Shown here piece by piece: positions 42,753 to 52,648 of a stretch of 64,000 nucleotides of DNA. Position 1 is the stretch's first letter. The number at the start of each line of letters is the position of its first letter. Origin of the DNA: Veillonella montpellierensis DSM 17217 (GTDB lineage Bacteria; Bacillota; Negativicutes; Veillonellales; Veillonellaceae); NCBI RefSeq assembly GCF_000426745.1, contig NZ_AUFY01000008.1:1-64000 (forward strand), given 5' to 3'. The translations under genes and the position numbers were made by a program. Below the pieces are notes generated by a model, which did no database searches, was not told where the DNA came from, and saw only the letters and a list, made by a program, of their open reading frames with translations.

Positions 42753-42920
42753 GATATATCATAAGTACGTATCTATAGATATATATCATAAGCGAGTATT
42801 CATAGGGTATACCATAAACAACTATCTATGATATGTATCAAGCAAGTACCTATAGGATATACTATAAACAAATATCTATAGGTGTATCCCATAAAGAAGT
42901 GCCTATAGAGTACACCATAA
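42753..42920. repeat. Degenerate AT-rich tandem repeats
   Basis: Six or seven imperfect copies of a unit of about 24-30 bp built on the words CATAA and CTATAG, for example near 42766, 42790, 42819, 42863, 42888 and 42914. Copies differ at many positions, so this is an old array. It begins exactly where the truncated CRISPR repeat ends. Confidence 0.6.
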
Positions 42921-42929
42921 ACTAGAAAA

Positions 42930-43018
42930 ACAGAGGAAAGTTGATGCTGAACTGCACTCCAAAAATTGTGTTCAATTTTTGGAGTGCAGTTCATACGTTT
43001 TGATCAACTTTCCTCTGT
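42930..43018. repeat. Nested perfect palindrome, possible MITE or paired IS ends
   Basis: An outer 16-bp inverted repeat (42930-42945 and 43003-43018) encloses an inner perfect 21-bp inverted repeat (42948-42968 and 42973-42993) with a 4-bp loop. The inner arm, TGAACTGCACTCCAAAAATTG less its last base, resembles terminal sequences of IS3-family elements. There is no room for a transposase. It could also act as a bidirectional transcription barrier between pdxT and purB. Confidence 0.75.
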
Positions 43019-43159
43019 CTTATGTAAGACTATTTTGTGATAGTCGCTTATATACTATATTGTTACGAATAGATGTAGTCCATATGATGATAAAAATTTC
43101 TTCATTCCATCATCACTATCTACTTTGTAGTGTTCATCCGTTTCGTTTATGCTACATTC

Positions 43160-44452
43160 TTATAGACCAAATCGTGCCATAATCGTATCCACATGTTTTA
43201 ATAGTGGTTTGTAATCGAAACAAGCGTCGATTTCTTCTGATGTTAAATACTTACCTATGTTAGTATCGGACTTTAACCCCTTAGCAAAGTCTTTGCCTTC
43301 TAACCACCGCTCCATAGCATATTTTTGTACCCAGCGATACGCTTGATCGCGAACGGCACCTTTTTCTACCAAGGAAGTGAGTACACGTTGAGAGAAAATA
43401 AGTCCCCCCGTACGTTGCATATTCGCCATCATAGTATCTGGATATACTAATAATTTATCGATTACTTTCGTCGCCAATGACAACATATAATCCAATGTAA
43501 TCGTACTGTCTGGTAAAATAATGCGCTCTACAGAACTATGTGAAATATCTCGTTCATGCCATAATGCTACATCTTCTAACGCCGCTTGTGCATTGCCACG
43601 AAGGACACGAGCCAATCCACAAATGCGTTCGCATGTAATCGGATTGCGCTTGTGAGGCATCGCAGAGGATCCTTTCTGTTTTGGTGAGAAATATTCTTCT
43701 GCTTCCCGCACTTCCGTGCGTTGTAAATGACGAATTTCCAACGCGATTTTATCTAAGGTGCTACCGATAATCGCAATCGTTGATAGTAATTCTGCATGGC
43801 GATCGCGTTGTACCACTTGGGTCGCTACTTTCACAGGTGTAAGGCCTAGTTTATCGCACACATATTGTTCTACAAAGGGATCCACTACAGAATAAGTTCC
43901 GACAGCCCCCGATAATTTACCTACCGCTACGGTTTGTTTTGCACGTTCCAACCGTTCTATGTCGCGTTCAATTTCTGCCATCCATAGGCACAATTTCAAA
44001 CCGAACGTAGTTGGTTCTCCATGAATACCGTGCGTACGTCCCACCATTGGCGTATACTTAAATTCTTTCGCTCTACGACGAAGCACATCATGGAATGTAT
44101 GCAAGTCTTTCAATAAAATGTCACAAGATTTTTTCATCATAATGCCTAAGGCTGTATCTTTCACATCTGTAGAGGTTAACCCCATGTGAATATATTTAGC
44201 TTCATCCCCTACAAATTCACCCACTGCTGTAACGAACGAAATAATGTCATGATTGGTTTCCTTTTCAATTTCATGAATGCGTTCGACTTTAAAATCCGCT
44301 TTTTCACGAATCGCTTTCGCTGCTTCCTTAGGAATATTGCCCAATTCCGCTTGTGCTTCACACGCTAAAATTTCAACTTCCAACATCGATTCAAATTCAT
44401 GACGTTCGTCCCAAATACGACCGATTTCTTCTCGTGTATATCGTTCAATCAT
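43160..44452 (-). CDS. purB: Adenylosuccinate lyase
   Basis: PurB acts twice in purine synthesis, releasing fumarate from SAICAR and from adenylosuccinate. The 430 residues carry the fumarase/aspartase signature GSSAMPHKRNP at about 260-270, the TSTDVKDTA segment near residue 95 and RTHGIHGEPTTFG near 140. GGAGCGA lies upstream of the ATG. It converges on pdxT, with the palindrome at 42930-43018 between them. Confidence 0.96.
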   Translation of the reverse strand: MIERYTREEIGRIWDERHEFESMLEVEILACEAQAELGNIPKEAAKAIREKADFKVERIHEIEKETNHDIISFVTAVGEFVGDEAKYIHMGLTSTDVKDTALGIMMKKSCDILLKDLHTFHDVLRRRAKEFKYTPMVGRTHGIHGEPTTFGLKLCLWMAEIERDIERLERAKQTVAVGKLSGAVGTYSVVDPFVEQYVCDKLGLTPVKVATQVVQRDRHAELLSTIAIIGSTLDKIALEIRHLQRTEVREAEEYFSPKQKGSSAMPHKRNPITCERICGLARVLRGNAQAALEDVALWHERDISHSSVERIILPDSTITLDYMLSLATKVIDKLLVYPDTMMANMQRTGGLIFSQRVLTSLVEKGAVRDQAYRWVQKYAMERWLEGKDFAKGLKSDTNIGKYLTSEEIDACFDYKPLLKHVDTIMARFGL

Positions 44453-44876
44453 TCATATCGCTCCTTCATTGATAGCAGGGAGGGCATCGCCGTTCCCCAT
44501 TAGATTATCTACGTAATAATCATATCATATGCCCCTAACAGGGTCAACGAGCCAACTTATAAAATTAACACTATTTATAAATTTGACTAATTAATACATA
44601 TGTATGACTTCTACCTAATTGATGTGCTAGAATGTATAGCTATACAAAAAGTGACAGTATACACTGATCACTGATAGGCCATGTACGGAATACGACTATA
44701 TGATTATGGCATTGAACTTGAACAATGCATTCTGGTAAACCATGTACGTACTATGAATACCCTCTAACAAACACATCAGAACTAACTCTATCGGAGAAAC
44801 CATGTACGTCATATGAGTATATCAATTCTCGTTTTGCACCATGCGCACTAGTTAACAAACTATGTACATCATATGA
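44453..44876. other. Non-coding region with 60-bp periodic repeats
   Basis: About 420 bp between purB and the DUF454 gene. Apart from the repeats at 44671-44900 (listed separately) I see only AT-rich sequence. The plus-strand frame at 44725-44928 is a product of the periodic repeat, which has a length divisible by three, and is not a credible gene. Confidence 0.6.
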
Positions 44877-44900
44877 CTACAAGGATTCTGGTTTGGTCTT
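44671..44900. repeat. Degenerate 60-bp tandem repeat, four copies
   Basis: The core CCATGTACG recurs at 44679, 44740 and 44800, with CTATGTACA at 44860, giving a period of 60-61 bp. About 25-29 bp around each core is conserved (TCTGGTAAACCATGTACGTC form); the intervening 31-35 bp differ. The spacing imitates a CRISPR array, but the conserved part is too degenerate and unlike the I-F repeat. Confidence 0.65.
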
Positions 44901-45296
44901 GACAATCCACACCATCGCTATTACATGAAGAACCCATACAATTCCTAAGAGACTGCGCCCCACTATACTGTCACCCATACAATAGAATCCAATGCCCATA
45001 GTAATGGTAACCGTCGTAATAATAGAAATTTTTGATTTTCTTGTGAGCGCCCTCTCTCTTTCAAAGGGTGCCACATGTTTTGTATACATACTCGTCCCTA
45101 TAAACCACTGATGTAATCGCGTTGAACCTTTGCCAAAGCAAAATAAAGTAGCCATATAAAACGGTACCGTCGGCAAAATAGGTAATACCAAACCAATCGT
45201 TCCTAATGCAAGACTTAAAAACCCTACACTTAACCAACCATACCGCATCCATCTAGAGCGTTTTGTTTCTCTATCCATTGTTGTCATCTGTTTCAT
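44877..45296 (-). CDS. DUF454 (YbaN-like) inner membrane protein
   Basis: A 139-residue membrane protein with the DUF454 pattern LALGTIGLVLPILPTVPF near the first membrane helices, a short loop FGKGSTRLHQWF, and two further helices at the C-terminus. Function is unknown. The last codons overlap the end of the 60-bp repeat region. The start may be the first ATG (45294-45296) or the ATG three codons later; the ribosome site is weak. Confidence 0.8.
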   Translation of the reverse strand: MKQMTTMDRETKRSRWMRYGWLSVGFLSLALGTIGLVLPILPTVPFYMATLFCFGKGSTRLHQWFIGTSMYTKHVAPFERERALTRKSKISIITTVTITMGIGFYCMGDSIVGRSLLGIVWVLHVIAMVWIVKTKPESL

Positions 45297-46057
45297 ATCA
45301 AGCCCTTTCTAACACACTTTCTACGTACAAATCCTACATACACGCTATATATTGCGATACATGTATACCACTACCATCAATCATAGCACATGTCGATTAT
45401 CATATAGGTATCATTCGTTGTCTATCACCATTACATGCTATCGCACTGAGTAGCTCCCAAATGGTATCAGTGCATAACACGATACACTCATGACAGAATA
45501 TCATAGATACGACCCTCGTATCTTAATTACCGCCAAACACGTAGACCTCAATGCATACCATGCTTATTTCTTAGATTCTATTCAAATTTCTTGAGTGACT
45601 AGCGCCCTAGGTCTACGCAATACGCTTACTTTTTCAATAACCACGACAAGTAGTATCCACATACCTATCCCTATAAAAGTCAGATATAGTAGAATAAGAG
45701 ATTCTCTTACCCCATGGTTAACTAATAATGTTTATCAAATTATATTATAACGAAATTTATAAATACTTGTATATAACTATTTTTCATAATCAATATGGCG
45801 ATGAATGATTAGAAATTACCCATATATAAGGTCCGCAAACCTATCTATATCTATCATCTTGGACTGTTACCGCCGATTCTAAAAAAAGATTTTTCAAAGC
45901 TATCTATCATATAGCACTTATAACAATTTGATATATGTGCAATATGAATAAAACGCAAGAAAGCTAGTGATTATGTGCTTTTAGCAATTGAAGTATCCAT
46001 AAATTGACAATCATTTTTTTCAAGCCTATAATGAACTCAAACAACTGAATATCAAAC
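45297..46057. other. Non-coding region upstream of the cobalamin riboswitch
   Basis: About 760 bp. I see no gene, RNA or strong hairpin. It should contain the promoter for the riboswitch transcript; TTGACA at 46004-46009 with TATAAT at 46027-46032 (17-bp spacing) is a near-perfect candidate just upstream of the aptamer. Confidence 0.55.
46004..46032 (+). promoter_or_regulatory. Promoter of the riboswitch transcript
   Basis: TTGACA (46004-46009) and TATAAT (46027-46032) separated by 17 bp match the vegetative consensus. Transcription would start about 20 bp before the first pairing element of the cobalamin aptamer. Confidence 0.8.
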
Positions 46058-46262
46058 CTTATAGGTGCTATACACATCATATGTCACATAGTTTCAAAGT
46101 AGAGTATCTACATTTATATGTATCATATGTAGCTTAATAGAGAAGTCGGTGTAACTCCGACACGGTCCCGCCGCTGTAATAATGAGCACACTTCACAATG
46201 TCACTGGGTAACTGGGAAGGCGAAGTCAGCGTTGAATTTAAGTCAGAAGAACTGCCTATAAG
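46058..46262 (+). ncRNA. Cobalamin (B12) riboswitch
   Basis: All landmark elements are visible: closing stem P1 from CTTATAGG (46058-46065) with CCTATAAG (46255-46262), the segment GGTGTAACTCC-GACACGGTCCCGCCGCTGTAA, the B12-box-like CACTGGGTAACTGGGAAGG, and the 3' conserved GTCAGAAGAACTGCC. These match the cobalamin aptamer family. It lies 5' of the mutA-mutB-meaB operon, whose enzyme needs adenosylcobalamin. Confidence 0.93.
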
Positions 46263-46291
46263 AAGCATTATCGTTTGAACTGCGAGAGACA

Positions 46292-46395
46292 GGTAGATAT
46301 GTAACATGTATATACTAATTATGTGGTATTGTATAGTGCCTATACTATAGTTAAGAATATCTACCGTTTTTCATCTATTGAAAGACGGTTTTTCT
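46292..46395 (+). terminator. Riboswitch expression platform: terminator with possible antiterminator
   Basis: ACCGTTTTTCA (46363-46373) pairs with TGAAAGACGGT (46379-46389), followed by TTTTTCTT, a strong intrinsic terminator. Upstream, GGTAGATAT (46292-46300) can pair perfectly with ATATCTACC (46357-46365), which overlaps the terminator's 5' arm, so it could serve as an antiterminator. The terminator is seen directly; the switching scheme is inferred. Confidence 0.75.
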
Positions 46396-46778
46396 TATAA
46401 TACATACCATCATAGAATGTATCTATACACATTCTATCAATGCAAACAGAATGATTTCCTTATCAACATTGTTTCTCCTCATCTCCCATGATATAGATGG
46501 CAATATTATAGGATATCAAACGTTAACTCATCGATACTGTAATTGTGTGACGATATATGAAGAGATGCGCCCTTACTACGAAAAGCAATGACAGATTGGG
46601 GTTTTGTCTAATGTGTACGCCATCGTTTCTGCGATGGCTTTTTTTATTAGTATGAGGTCCATTAATACCTTGCATTAGGTAGACGGTCCGTGAACCAATC
46701 AAGCTGTATAAATCGACATACATCTTCATCCAATTTTGGTATATACTGCCCCAACTCAAACAGAAAGGATACAGTTAT
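46396..46778 (+). other. Second leader segment before mutA
   Basis: About 380 bp with no credible ORF, between the riboswitch terminator and mutA. It contains a second intrinsic terminator (46619-46645). The mutA ribosome site AAGGAT is at 46765-46770. A -10-like TATACT occurs at 46742-46747 but lacks a good -35. What the 220 nt between the two terminators do is unknown. Confidence 0.5.
46619..46645 (+). terminator. Second intrinsic terminator upstream of mutA
   Basis: Perfect 7-bp stem GCCATCG/CGATGGC with a 6-nt loop followed by seven T. It lies 134 bp before the mutA start, in the direction of the operon. Confidence 0.8.
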
Positions 46779-49025
46779 ATGGAACAAGATACTAACCTCA
46801 CTATGCAACATGGCGAAGACAATCATCATGATTCCGCCGACAATTCGACTTGTTGTGCCTCTATGCAACATGGTGAAGACAATCTACAAGAAGAACTTCC
46901 AGCAGTAAGCTTTGATGAATTTGATGTGCCTACTTTTGAAGCTTGGAAAGAAGATGTTATCGGTTTATTAAAAGGTAAATCTTTTGAACGTAGTATGTTC
47001 ACCGACACCTATGAAGGAATTACATTAAATCCAATTTATCGTCTGGAAGATCAGGAAGGTCTTACCCACAATAAAACCTATCCTGGTTGTGAAAGTAATT
47101 TACGTGGTGCTAATCCAGCAGGTTATATTCATCAACCTTGGATAATTGCTCAACGTGTAGACGGGAAAACACCAAAAGAAGCGAATGAACAAATACTCTA
47201 TGAATTAAAAAAAGGTTCTACTGCCGCTTCTGTCTACCTTGACACAGCAACTCGTAAAGGTCTTGACTTTGATCAAGCAAACAAAGAAGATGTAGCCGAT
47301 TGTGGTGTATCCCTTAGCACCTTAGCCGATGTAGATACACTTTTACAAGATGTGGACTTAGCAGCTAATGAACTTGATATTCATTGTGGTGCTTCTAACA
47401 TTGCCTTATTAGCTGCCATCGCTACCGTTTGTGAACGTCGATCCATCGATTTATCGTCACTAACAGGTGCTATCACTAGTGATCCTATGGGAGAACTAGC
47501 ACGTTTGGGCTCACTAAAGCGCCCTCTCGATGAGTATTACGATGAAATGGCGCATGCCATTAGCTGGGCAGAAACCTATGCACCACAGTTACGTACTGTA
47601 ATGATTGATACCGATGTATATCACAATGGTGGTGCCAACGATATTCAAGAAGTAGCCTATGCGATGAATACGGCACTTACCTATCTTCGTGCTATGGAAG
47701 TACGTGGCATTGATGTAAACACATTCTGTAAACATGTACGCGTACACTTTAGTGTAGGTGCTAACTTCTTCATGGAAATCGCTAAATTACGTAGCGTAAA
47801 AACTATGTGGGCACAGATTATTCGCCATTGCGGTGGTGACGAAACAGCACAAAAAATTAATCTATTTGTCAGCACTTCTACATTCTGTCAAACCAAATAT
47901 GACCCATATGTAAACTTATTACGTGCAGCGACTCAATCATTCTCTGCCGTTATTGGCGGTATCGACGGTATGTTTGTAAAACCATTTGATCATTGCATTC
48001 GTCCAAGCGATGAATTTTCTCGTCGTATTGCTCGCAATATTCAAATTATGGAACAACATGAATTCAACTTTATTCAACCGATCGACCCATCTGGTGGTAG
48101 TTGGTATATTGAACCACTTTGTAAAGAATTTACGGAAAAAGCATGGGCTAAATTCCAAGAGATCGAAGGTCACGGTAGCATTCTAGCCGCATTAACATCT
48201 GGCAAAGTGCAAACAGCTATTGATGAAATTTTACAAAAACGTTTCAAAAACTTAGCGACTCGTAAAGATCGTGCCGTTGGTAACAACATGTATCCAAATA
48301 TGACAGAAGAATTATTGGAAATTCCTGCTGTCGATTTTGATGGTATTTACAAAACTAAACAGGCCGACTTAGCCGTTAACAAAAAAGTACGCGATAATGC
48401 ATTTACTGAATCACTACTTTCTGAAATTAGTAAACGTGATTTCAGTGAACCAGGCAGCTTGATGGATACAGCAGAAAAAGCCATCCGCAGCGGTGCTACA
48501 TTAGGCGAAATTGATGCCGCCTTATCTGAAAGTGCCAAAGGGGAAAGCGTAGATCCTATTGCGCCTCATCGCTGGACTGAACAATTCGAACAATTACGTA
48601 TGCGTACAGAATCGTATAAAGCTGAACATAATAGTAATGTCACTATTTTCTTAGCAAATATGGGACCAATTCCACAACATAAAGCACGTGCCGATTTTGT
48701 TACTTCCTTTATGCAAGTAGCTGCTTTTGATGTATTGACTAATAATGGATTCAAAACAATCGATGACGCTGTGGCAGCCGCTTTAGAATCAGGAGCCGAT
48801 GCGACAATCGTATGCTCTACCGATGCGACTTATCCAGAGTTAGCACCAGCTATTACAAAAGCCATCAAAGCTAAAAAACCTGCTATGAAAGTATTCTTAG
48901 CCGGTGCTCCATCCGCAGAATTAAAAGAACTTTGTGATGCTGCTGGCATGGATGATTACATCAGTGTGAAATCAAATTGTTATGAAACATTGCGTCATAT
49001 GCAACAAGAAAAGGGGATGTGCTAA
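46779..49025 (+). CDS. mutA: Methylmalonyl-CoA mutase small (beta) subunit
   Basis: Non-catalytic partner of MutB in the heterodimeric adenosylcobalamin-dependent mutase that interconverts succinyl-CoA and methylmalonyl-CoA. The 748 residues follow the mutase layout, with [17 protein letters not shown]-like opening after residue 45, and a C-terminal cobalamin-type fold lacking the DxHxxG motif, as expected for the small subunit. The first 40 residues are an extension containing the heptad MQHGEDN twice, 20 residues apart, with HH and CC between. The start is favoured by AAGGAT 8 nt upstream. mutB follows after 2 bp. Confidence 0.95.
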   Translation: MEQDTNLTMQHGEDNHHDSADNSTCCASMQHGEDNLQEELPAVSFDEFDVPTFEAWKEDVIGLLKGKSFERSMFTDTYEGITLNPIYRLEDQEGLTHNKTYPGCESNLRGANPAGYIHQPWIIAQRVDGKTPKEANEQILYELKKGSTAASVYLDTATRKGLDFDQANKEDVADCGVSLSTLADVDTLLQDVDLAANELDIHCGASNIALLAAIATVCERRSIDLSSLTGAITSDPMGELARLGSLKRPLDEYYDEMAHAISWAETYAPQLRTVMIDTDVYHNGGANDIQEVAYAMNTALTYLRAMEVRGIDVNTFCKHVRVHFSVGANFFMEIAKLRSVKTMWAQIIRHCGGDETAQKINLFVSTSTFCQTKYDPYVNLLRAATQSFSAVIGGIDGMFVKPFDHCIRPSDEFSRRIARNIQIMEQHEFNFIQPIDPSGGSWYIEPLCKEFTEKAWAKFQEIEGHGSILAALTSGKVQTAIDEILQKRFKNLATRKDRAVGNNMYPNMTEELLEIPAVDFDGIYKTKQADLAVNKKVRDNAFTESLLSEISKRDFSEPGSLMDTAEKAIRSGATLGEIDAALSESAKGESVDPIAPHRWTEQFEQLRMRTESYKAEHNSNVTIFLANMGPIPQHKARADFVTSFMQVAAFDVLTNNGFKTIDDAVAAALESGADATIVCSTDATYPELAPAITKAIKAKKPAMKVFLAGAPSAELKELCDAAGMDDYISVKSNCYETLRHMQQEKGMC

Positions 49026-49027
49026 CT

Positions 49028-51214
49028 ATGTCAAAAATTCCTGATTTTACAACCATTCCTTTTGCAGAAGCCAGCCAAGACCCAAAGGCATTCACTGCAT
49101 GGGAAGAAAAATTAAAAGCCGAAACTGGCAAATCCTTTGATGATAGCTATTATCGAACTATGGAACAAATTGATGTAGCGCCATTATATGACCAATCCGC
49201 TTATAAGGATTGCAATCACTTGCACTACGTTGCTGGCATACCTCCATTCTTACGCGGACCATATTCCACCATGTATGTCACTCGTCCATGGACAGTTCGT
49301 CAATATGCTGGTTTCTCTACCGCCGAAGAATCTAACGCCTTCTATCGTCGTAACCTAGCAGCTGGTCAAAAAGGCTTATCCATCGCCTTTGACTTGGCTA
49401 CACACCGTGGCTATGATTCAGACCATCCACGCGTTGTTGGTGACGTTGGTAAAGCGGGCGTTGCAGTTGACTCCATCCTTGATATGGAAATCTTATTCTC
49501 CGGTATTCCACTTGATCAAATGTCTGTATCCATGACAATGAATGGTGCCGTACTTCCTATCATGGCGTTCTACATTCTAGCCGGTGAAGAACAAGGCGTT
49601 GATAAAGCCGTTATGGCTGGTACAATCCAGAATGATATTCTAAAAGAATTCATGGTACGTAACACATACATTTATCCACCAGCTGCTTCCATGCGTATCA
49701 TTGGTGATATCTTTGAATATACATCTAAGTATATGCCTAAATTTAACAGTATTTCTATTTCTGGCTATCATATGCAAGAAGCCGGTGCCACAGCGGATAT
49801 TGAATTAGGTTATACATTGGCAGATGGACTTGAATACTTGCGTACTGGTACAGAACATGGCTTGACCATTGACCAATTCGCACCTCGATTGTCCTTCTTC
49901 TGGGCCATGGGTAAAAACTACTTCATGGAAATTGCCAAAATGCGTGCTGGTCGTATGTTGTGGGCTAAAATTGTTAATTCCTTCCATCCTAAGAAAACTA
50001 AATCAATGGCATTGCGTACACATTCGCAAACCTCTGGTTGGAGCTTAACAGAACAAGACCCATTCAATAATATTACTCGTACTTGTATCGAAGCTATGGC
50101 GGCCGCTCTTGGTCATACACAGTCATTGCACACCAATGCGCTAGACGAAGCGATTGCCTTGCCAACTGACTTCTCCGCACGTATTGCTCGTAATACACAA
50201 TTATATATTCAAGATGAAACGAAAGTATGTAAGGTTATCGATCCTTGGGGCGGTTCCTACTATGTAGAATTCTTAACTAACCAATTGATTCGCAAGGCAT
50301 GGGCACATATTCAAGAAGTCGAAGCCTTAGGTGGTATGTCAAAAGCCATCGATACAGGCTTGCCTAAGATGCGTATTGAAGAAGCTGCAGCTCGTCGACA
50401 AGCGCACATTGATTCGGGCTCTGAAAAAATTGTAGGCGTTAACTATTTACGTCTTGATAAAGAAGATCCTCTTGATATCTTGGAAGTTGATAATACTGCC
50501 GTACGTTTATCACAAATCGAACGATTGAAAAAATTGCGTGCTAACCGTGACAACGATAAAGTTCGTAGCTGCCTAGAAGCTATTACTAAATCTATGGAAA
50601 CCGGAGAAGGAAACTTACTTGAATTAGCCGTAGAAGCAGCGCGTGCTCGTGCTTCTAAAGGTGAAATTTCCGATGCTGTAGAAAAAGTATGTGGTCGCCA
50701 TAAAGCGATTATCCGCTCGATTTCTGGCGTATACTCTAGTGAATTTAGTGACGATGATGTCATTGCTGAAGTTCGTCAAATGACCGATGAATTTGAAAAG
50801 AAACAAGGTCGTCGTCCTCGTATCTTCATTGCTAAAATGGGTCAAGATGGTCATGACCGTGGCGCTAAAGTTATCTCCACTGCCTTTGCCGACATGGGTT
50901 ATGACGTAGATATTGGACCTTTATTCCAAACACCAGCTGAAGCCGCTAAAGATGCGGTAGATAACGACGTTCATATCGTTGGTATGAGCTCCTTAGCCGC
51001 TGGTCACAAAACATTGATGCCTCAATTAATTGAAGAATTAGCCAAATTAGGCCGTGAAGATATTATGGTTGTTATTGGCGGTGTTATTCCAGCACAAGAC
51101 TATGATTATTTATATGAACATGGTGCCGCTGCCATCTTTGGACCTGGTACCATCATTCCAGTATGTGCTAAAAAAGTACTTGAATTATTAAATGAACGAT
51201 TAGAGGAGGAATAA
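49028..51214 (+). CDS. mutB: Methylmalonyl-CoA mutase large (alpha) subunit
   Basis: Catalytic, adenosylcobalamin-binding subunit, 728 residues. It has the TIM-barrel with [19 protein letters not shown]-type block (here [18 protein letters not shown]) near residue 85, [19 protein letters not shown], and the C-terminal cobalamin motif DGHDRGAK (about 606-613), in which the His ligates cobalt. The start is the ATG 49028-49030, preceded by AAAAGGGG inside mutA; an overlapping ATG at 49019 is less likely. meaB follows 21 bp downstream. Confidence 0.97.
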   Translation: MSKIPDFTTIPFAEASQDPKAFTAWEEKLKAETGKSFDDSYYRTMEQIDVAPLYDQSAYKDCNHLHYVAGIPPFLRGPYSTMYVTRPWTVRQYAGFSTAEESNAFYRRNLAAGQKGLSIAFDLATHRGYDSDHPRVVGDVGKAGVAVDSILDMEILFSGIPLDQMSVSMTMNGAVLPIMAFYILAGEEQGVDKAVMAGTIQNDILKEFMVRNTYIYPPAASMRIIGDIFEYTSKYMPKFNSISISGYHMQEAGATADIELGYTLADGLEYLRTGTEHGLTIDQFAPRLSFFWAMGKNYFMEIAKMRAGRMLWAKIVNSFHPKKTKSMALRTHSQTSGWSLTEQDPFNNITRTCIEAMAAALGHTQSLHTNALDEAIALPTDFSARIARNTQLYIQDETKVCKVIDPWGGSYYVEFLTNQLIRKAWAHIQEVEALGGMSKAIDTGLPKMRIEEAAARRQAHIDSGSEKIVGVNYLRLDKEDPLDILEVDNTAVRLSQIERLKKLRANRDNDKVRSCLEAITKSMETGEGNLLELAVEAARARASKGEISDAVEKVCGRHKAIIRSISGVYSSEFSDDDVIAEVRQMTDEFEKKQGRRPRIFIAKMGQDGHDRGAKVISTAFADMGYDVDIGPLFQTPAEAAKDAVDNDVHIVGMSSLAAGHKTLMPQLIEELAKLGREDIMVVIGGVIPAQDYDYLYEHGAAAIFGPGTIIPVCAKKVLELLNERLEEE

Positions 51215-51235
51215 ACTCACGAGGGGGGCTAATCT

Positions 51236-52420
51236 ATGACTGAAACGTATAAACCCGATTGGGTTCCTACAGAGGATGATAAACAATTTGCTTGCCGTGT
51301 TATGCGTGGTGTTGACGGTGGGCATGATGGCATGTCAGAACACACACAAGCAGCCAAGCCTGCGCACATGCCTAAAGTGATTAAACGTAAAAAGTTAACT
51401 GTCGATGATTATGTGCAAGGGGTTCTTGCTGGCGATCGCATGATACTATCTCGTGCTATCACATTAATTGAAAGCAATGCAGCTGCCCATTTTTCTATAG
51501 CCCAAGAAGTCATTCAACGACTATTACCGTACACTGGTAATTCCCGTCGTATCGGTATTACTGGTGTTCCTGGCGCTGGTAAATCAACTTTCATAGAAGC
51601 ACTAGGCACCAAATTATGTCAAGATGGTCATAAAGTAGCCGTATTAGCCGTTGACCCATCGAGTACTGTGACTAGAGGGAGTATCCTTGGTGATAAGACT
51701 CGCATGGAACAATTATCTCGTGAACCGAATGCGTTCATTCGTCCATCTCCATCAGGTGGTACACTAGGTGGCTTAACTCGTAAAAGTCGCGAAACCCTTC
51801 TATTATGTGAGGCCGCAGGATACGATACCATTCTAGTGGAAACTGTCGGTGTAGGACAAAGTGAAACAACCGTACGGTCCATGGTGGATTTTTTCTTACT
51901 CGTCGTATTAACTGGTGCTGGTGATGAACTACAAGGGATGAAAAAAGGCGTTATGGAATTAGCCGACGCCATCGTTGTCAATAAAGCGGATGGCGATAAT
52001 CTACCTCGTGCGAAAGTGACTCGCGCTGAATATGAACGAATTCTTTATTTCATTCGAAAAGCGACAGAACAATGGACAACCCATGCCTATACATGTTCTG
52101 CCTATACGGGTGCTGGTATCATGGAACTTTGGAACAACGTAATCGAAGTATTCATGAAGCAAGGCACTGAAAATGGTGTCTTAGCCGCGCGTCGTAAACA
52201 ACAAACCCTTTCTTGGGTATATTCTATGGTCGAAGAACACCTCCACAATTTATTCTATCGATCACCGAATGTTATTGCTAGTAAGGATTCCATTGAAGAA
52301 GATATCATTTCTGGTACTATGACAGCCACCATGGCGGTCAATCGTTTTATCGAACTATTTGCACAAACTGATATATCTGAAAATAGTTATAAAGCATCAT
52401 CTCCTTTTGAAATTAGATAG
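51236..52420 (+). CDS. meaB: MeaB/ArgK GTPase, chaperone of methylmalonyl-CoA mutase
   Basis: MeaB-type GTPases load and protect the B12 cofactor of the mutase. The 394 residues hold the P-loop GVPGAGKST (about 109-117), AVDPSS, the switch-like SPSGGTLGGLTRKSRE, VETVGVGQSE and the guanine-specific NKADGDN. An extra N-terminal stretch of about 60 residues precedes the usual family start. GAGGGGGG lies before the ATG. Third gene of the mut operon. Confidence 0.94.
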   Translation: MTETYKPDWVPTEDDKQFACRVMRGVDGGHDGMSEHTQAAKPAHMPKVIKRKKLTVDDYVQGVLAGDRMILSRAITLIESNAAAHFSIAQEVIQRLLPYTGNSRRIGITGVPGAGKSTFIEALGTKLCQDGHKVAVLAVDPSSTVTRGSILGDKTRMEQLSREPNAFIRPSPSGGTLGGLTRKSRETLLLCEAAGYDTILVETVGVGQSETTVRSMVDFFLLVVLTGAGDELQGMKKGVMELADAIVVNKADGDNLPRAKVTRAEYERILYFIRKATEQWTTHAYTCSAYTGAGIMELWNNVIEVFMKQGTENGVLAARRKQQTLSWVYSMVEEHLHNLFYRSPNVIASKDSIEEDIISGTMTATMAVNRFIELFAQTDISENSYKASSPFEIR

Positions 52421-52648
52421 TCCTAGGGTAGGGATGTTGTTGATGATGAATTGATAACCATCATTACTATTTTTATGAATGCAAGTGCTAATTTTTCTAT
52501 ACAACAACCTTACAAATACTATATGCATCATAAAATTTCTTCCCTTCACAAGCCCTACCCTACGTACATCTATTTTCACCATACATATTTATATTTTATA
52601 AGTCTCCTCAACACTTATAAAAATGTACATACTAAGGAGAGATGAACT

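Larger units (their letters stand above)
42523..43159. other. Repeat-rich region between pdxT and purB
   Basis: About 640 bp between convergent genes with no credible ORF. In order it holds an orphan I-F mini-array (42616-42752), degenerate AT-rich tandem repeats (42753-42920), a nested palindrome (42930-43018) and a short unremarkable stretch. Confidence 0.7.

Noticed and set aside
44671-44900. Second CRISPR array of another type
   Set aside because: The conserved parts differ at many positions between copies, there is no hairpin or flush boundary, and no matching cas genes.
44725-44928. 67-codon plus-strand frame with repeated CTSYEY residues
   Set aside because: The frame is a by-product of the 60-bp repeat, whose length is a multiple of three; no ribosome site.
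46523-46759. 78-codon minus-strand frame in the mutA leader
   Set aside because: It runs antisense through the second terminator and has no ribosome site.
49019-49030. Upstream ATG of mutB overlapping the end of mutA
   Set aside because: It overlaps the GGGG ribosome site, while the ATG at 49028 is properly spaced and gives the usual start.
52424-52561. Distant inverted repeat AGGGTAGGG/CCCTACCCT after meaB
   Set aside because: The arms are only 9 bp and lie about 120 bp apart, with no T-run; not convincing as a terminator.
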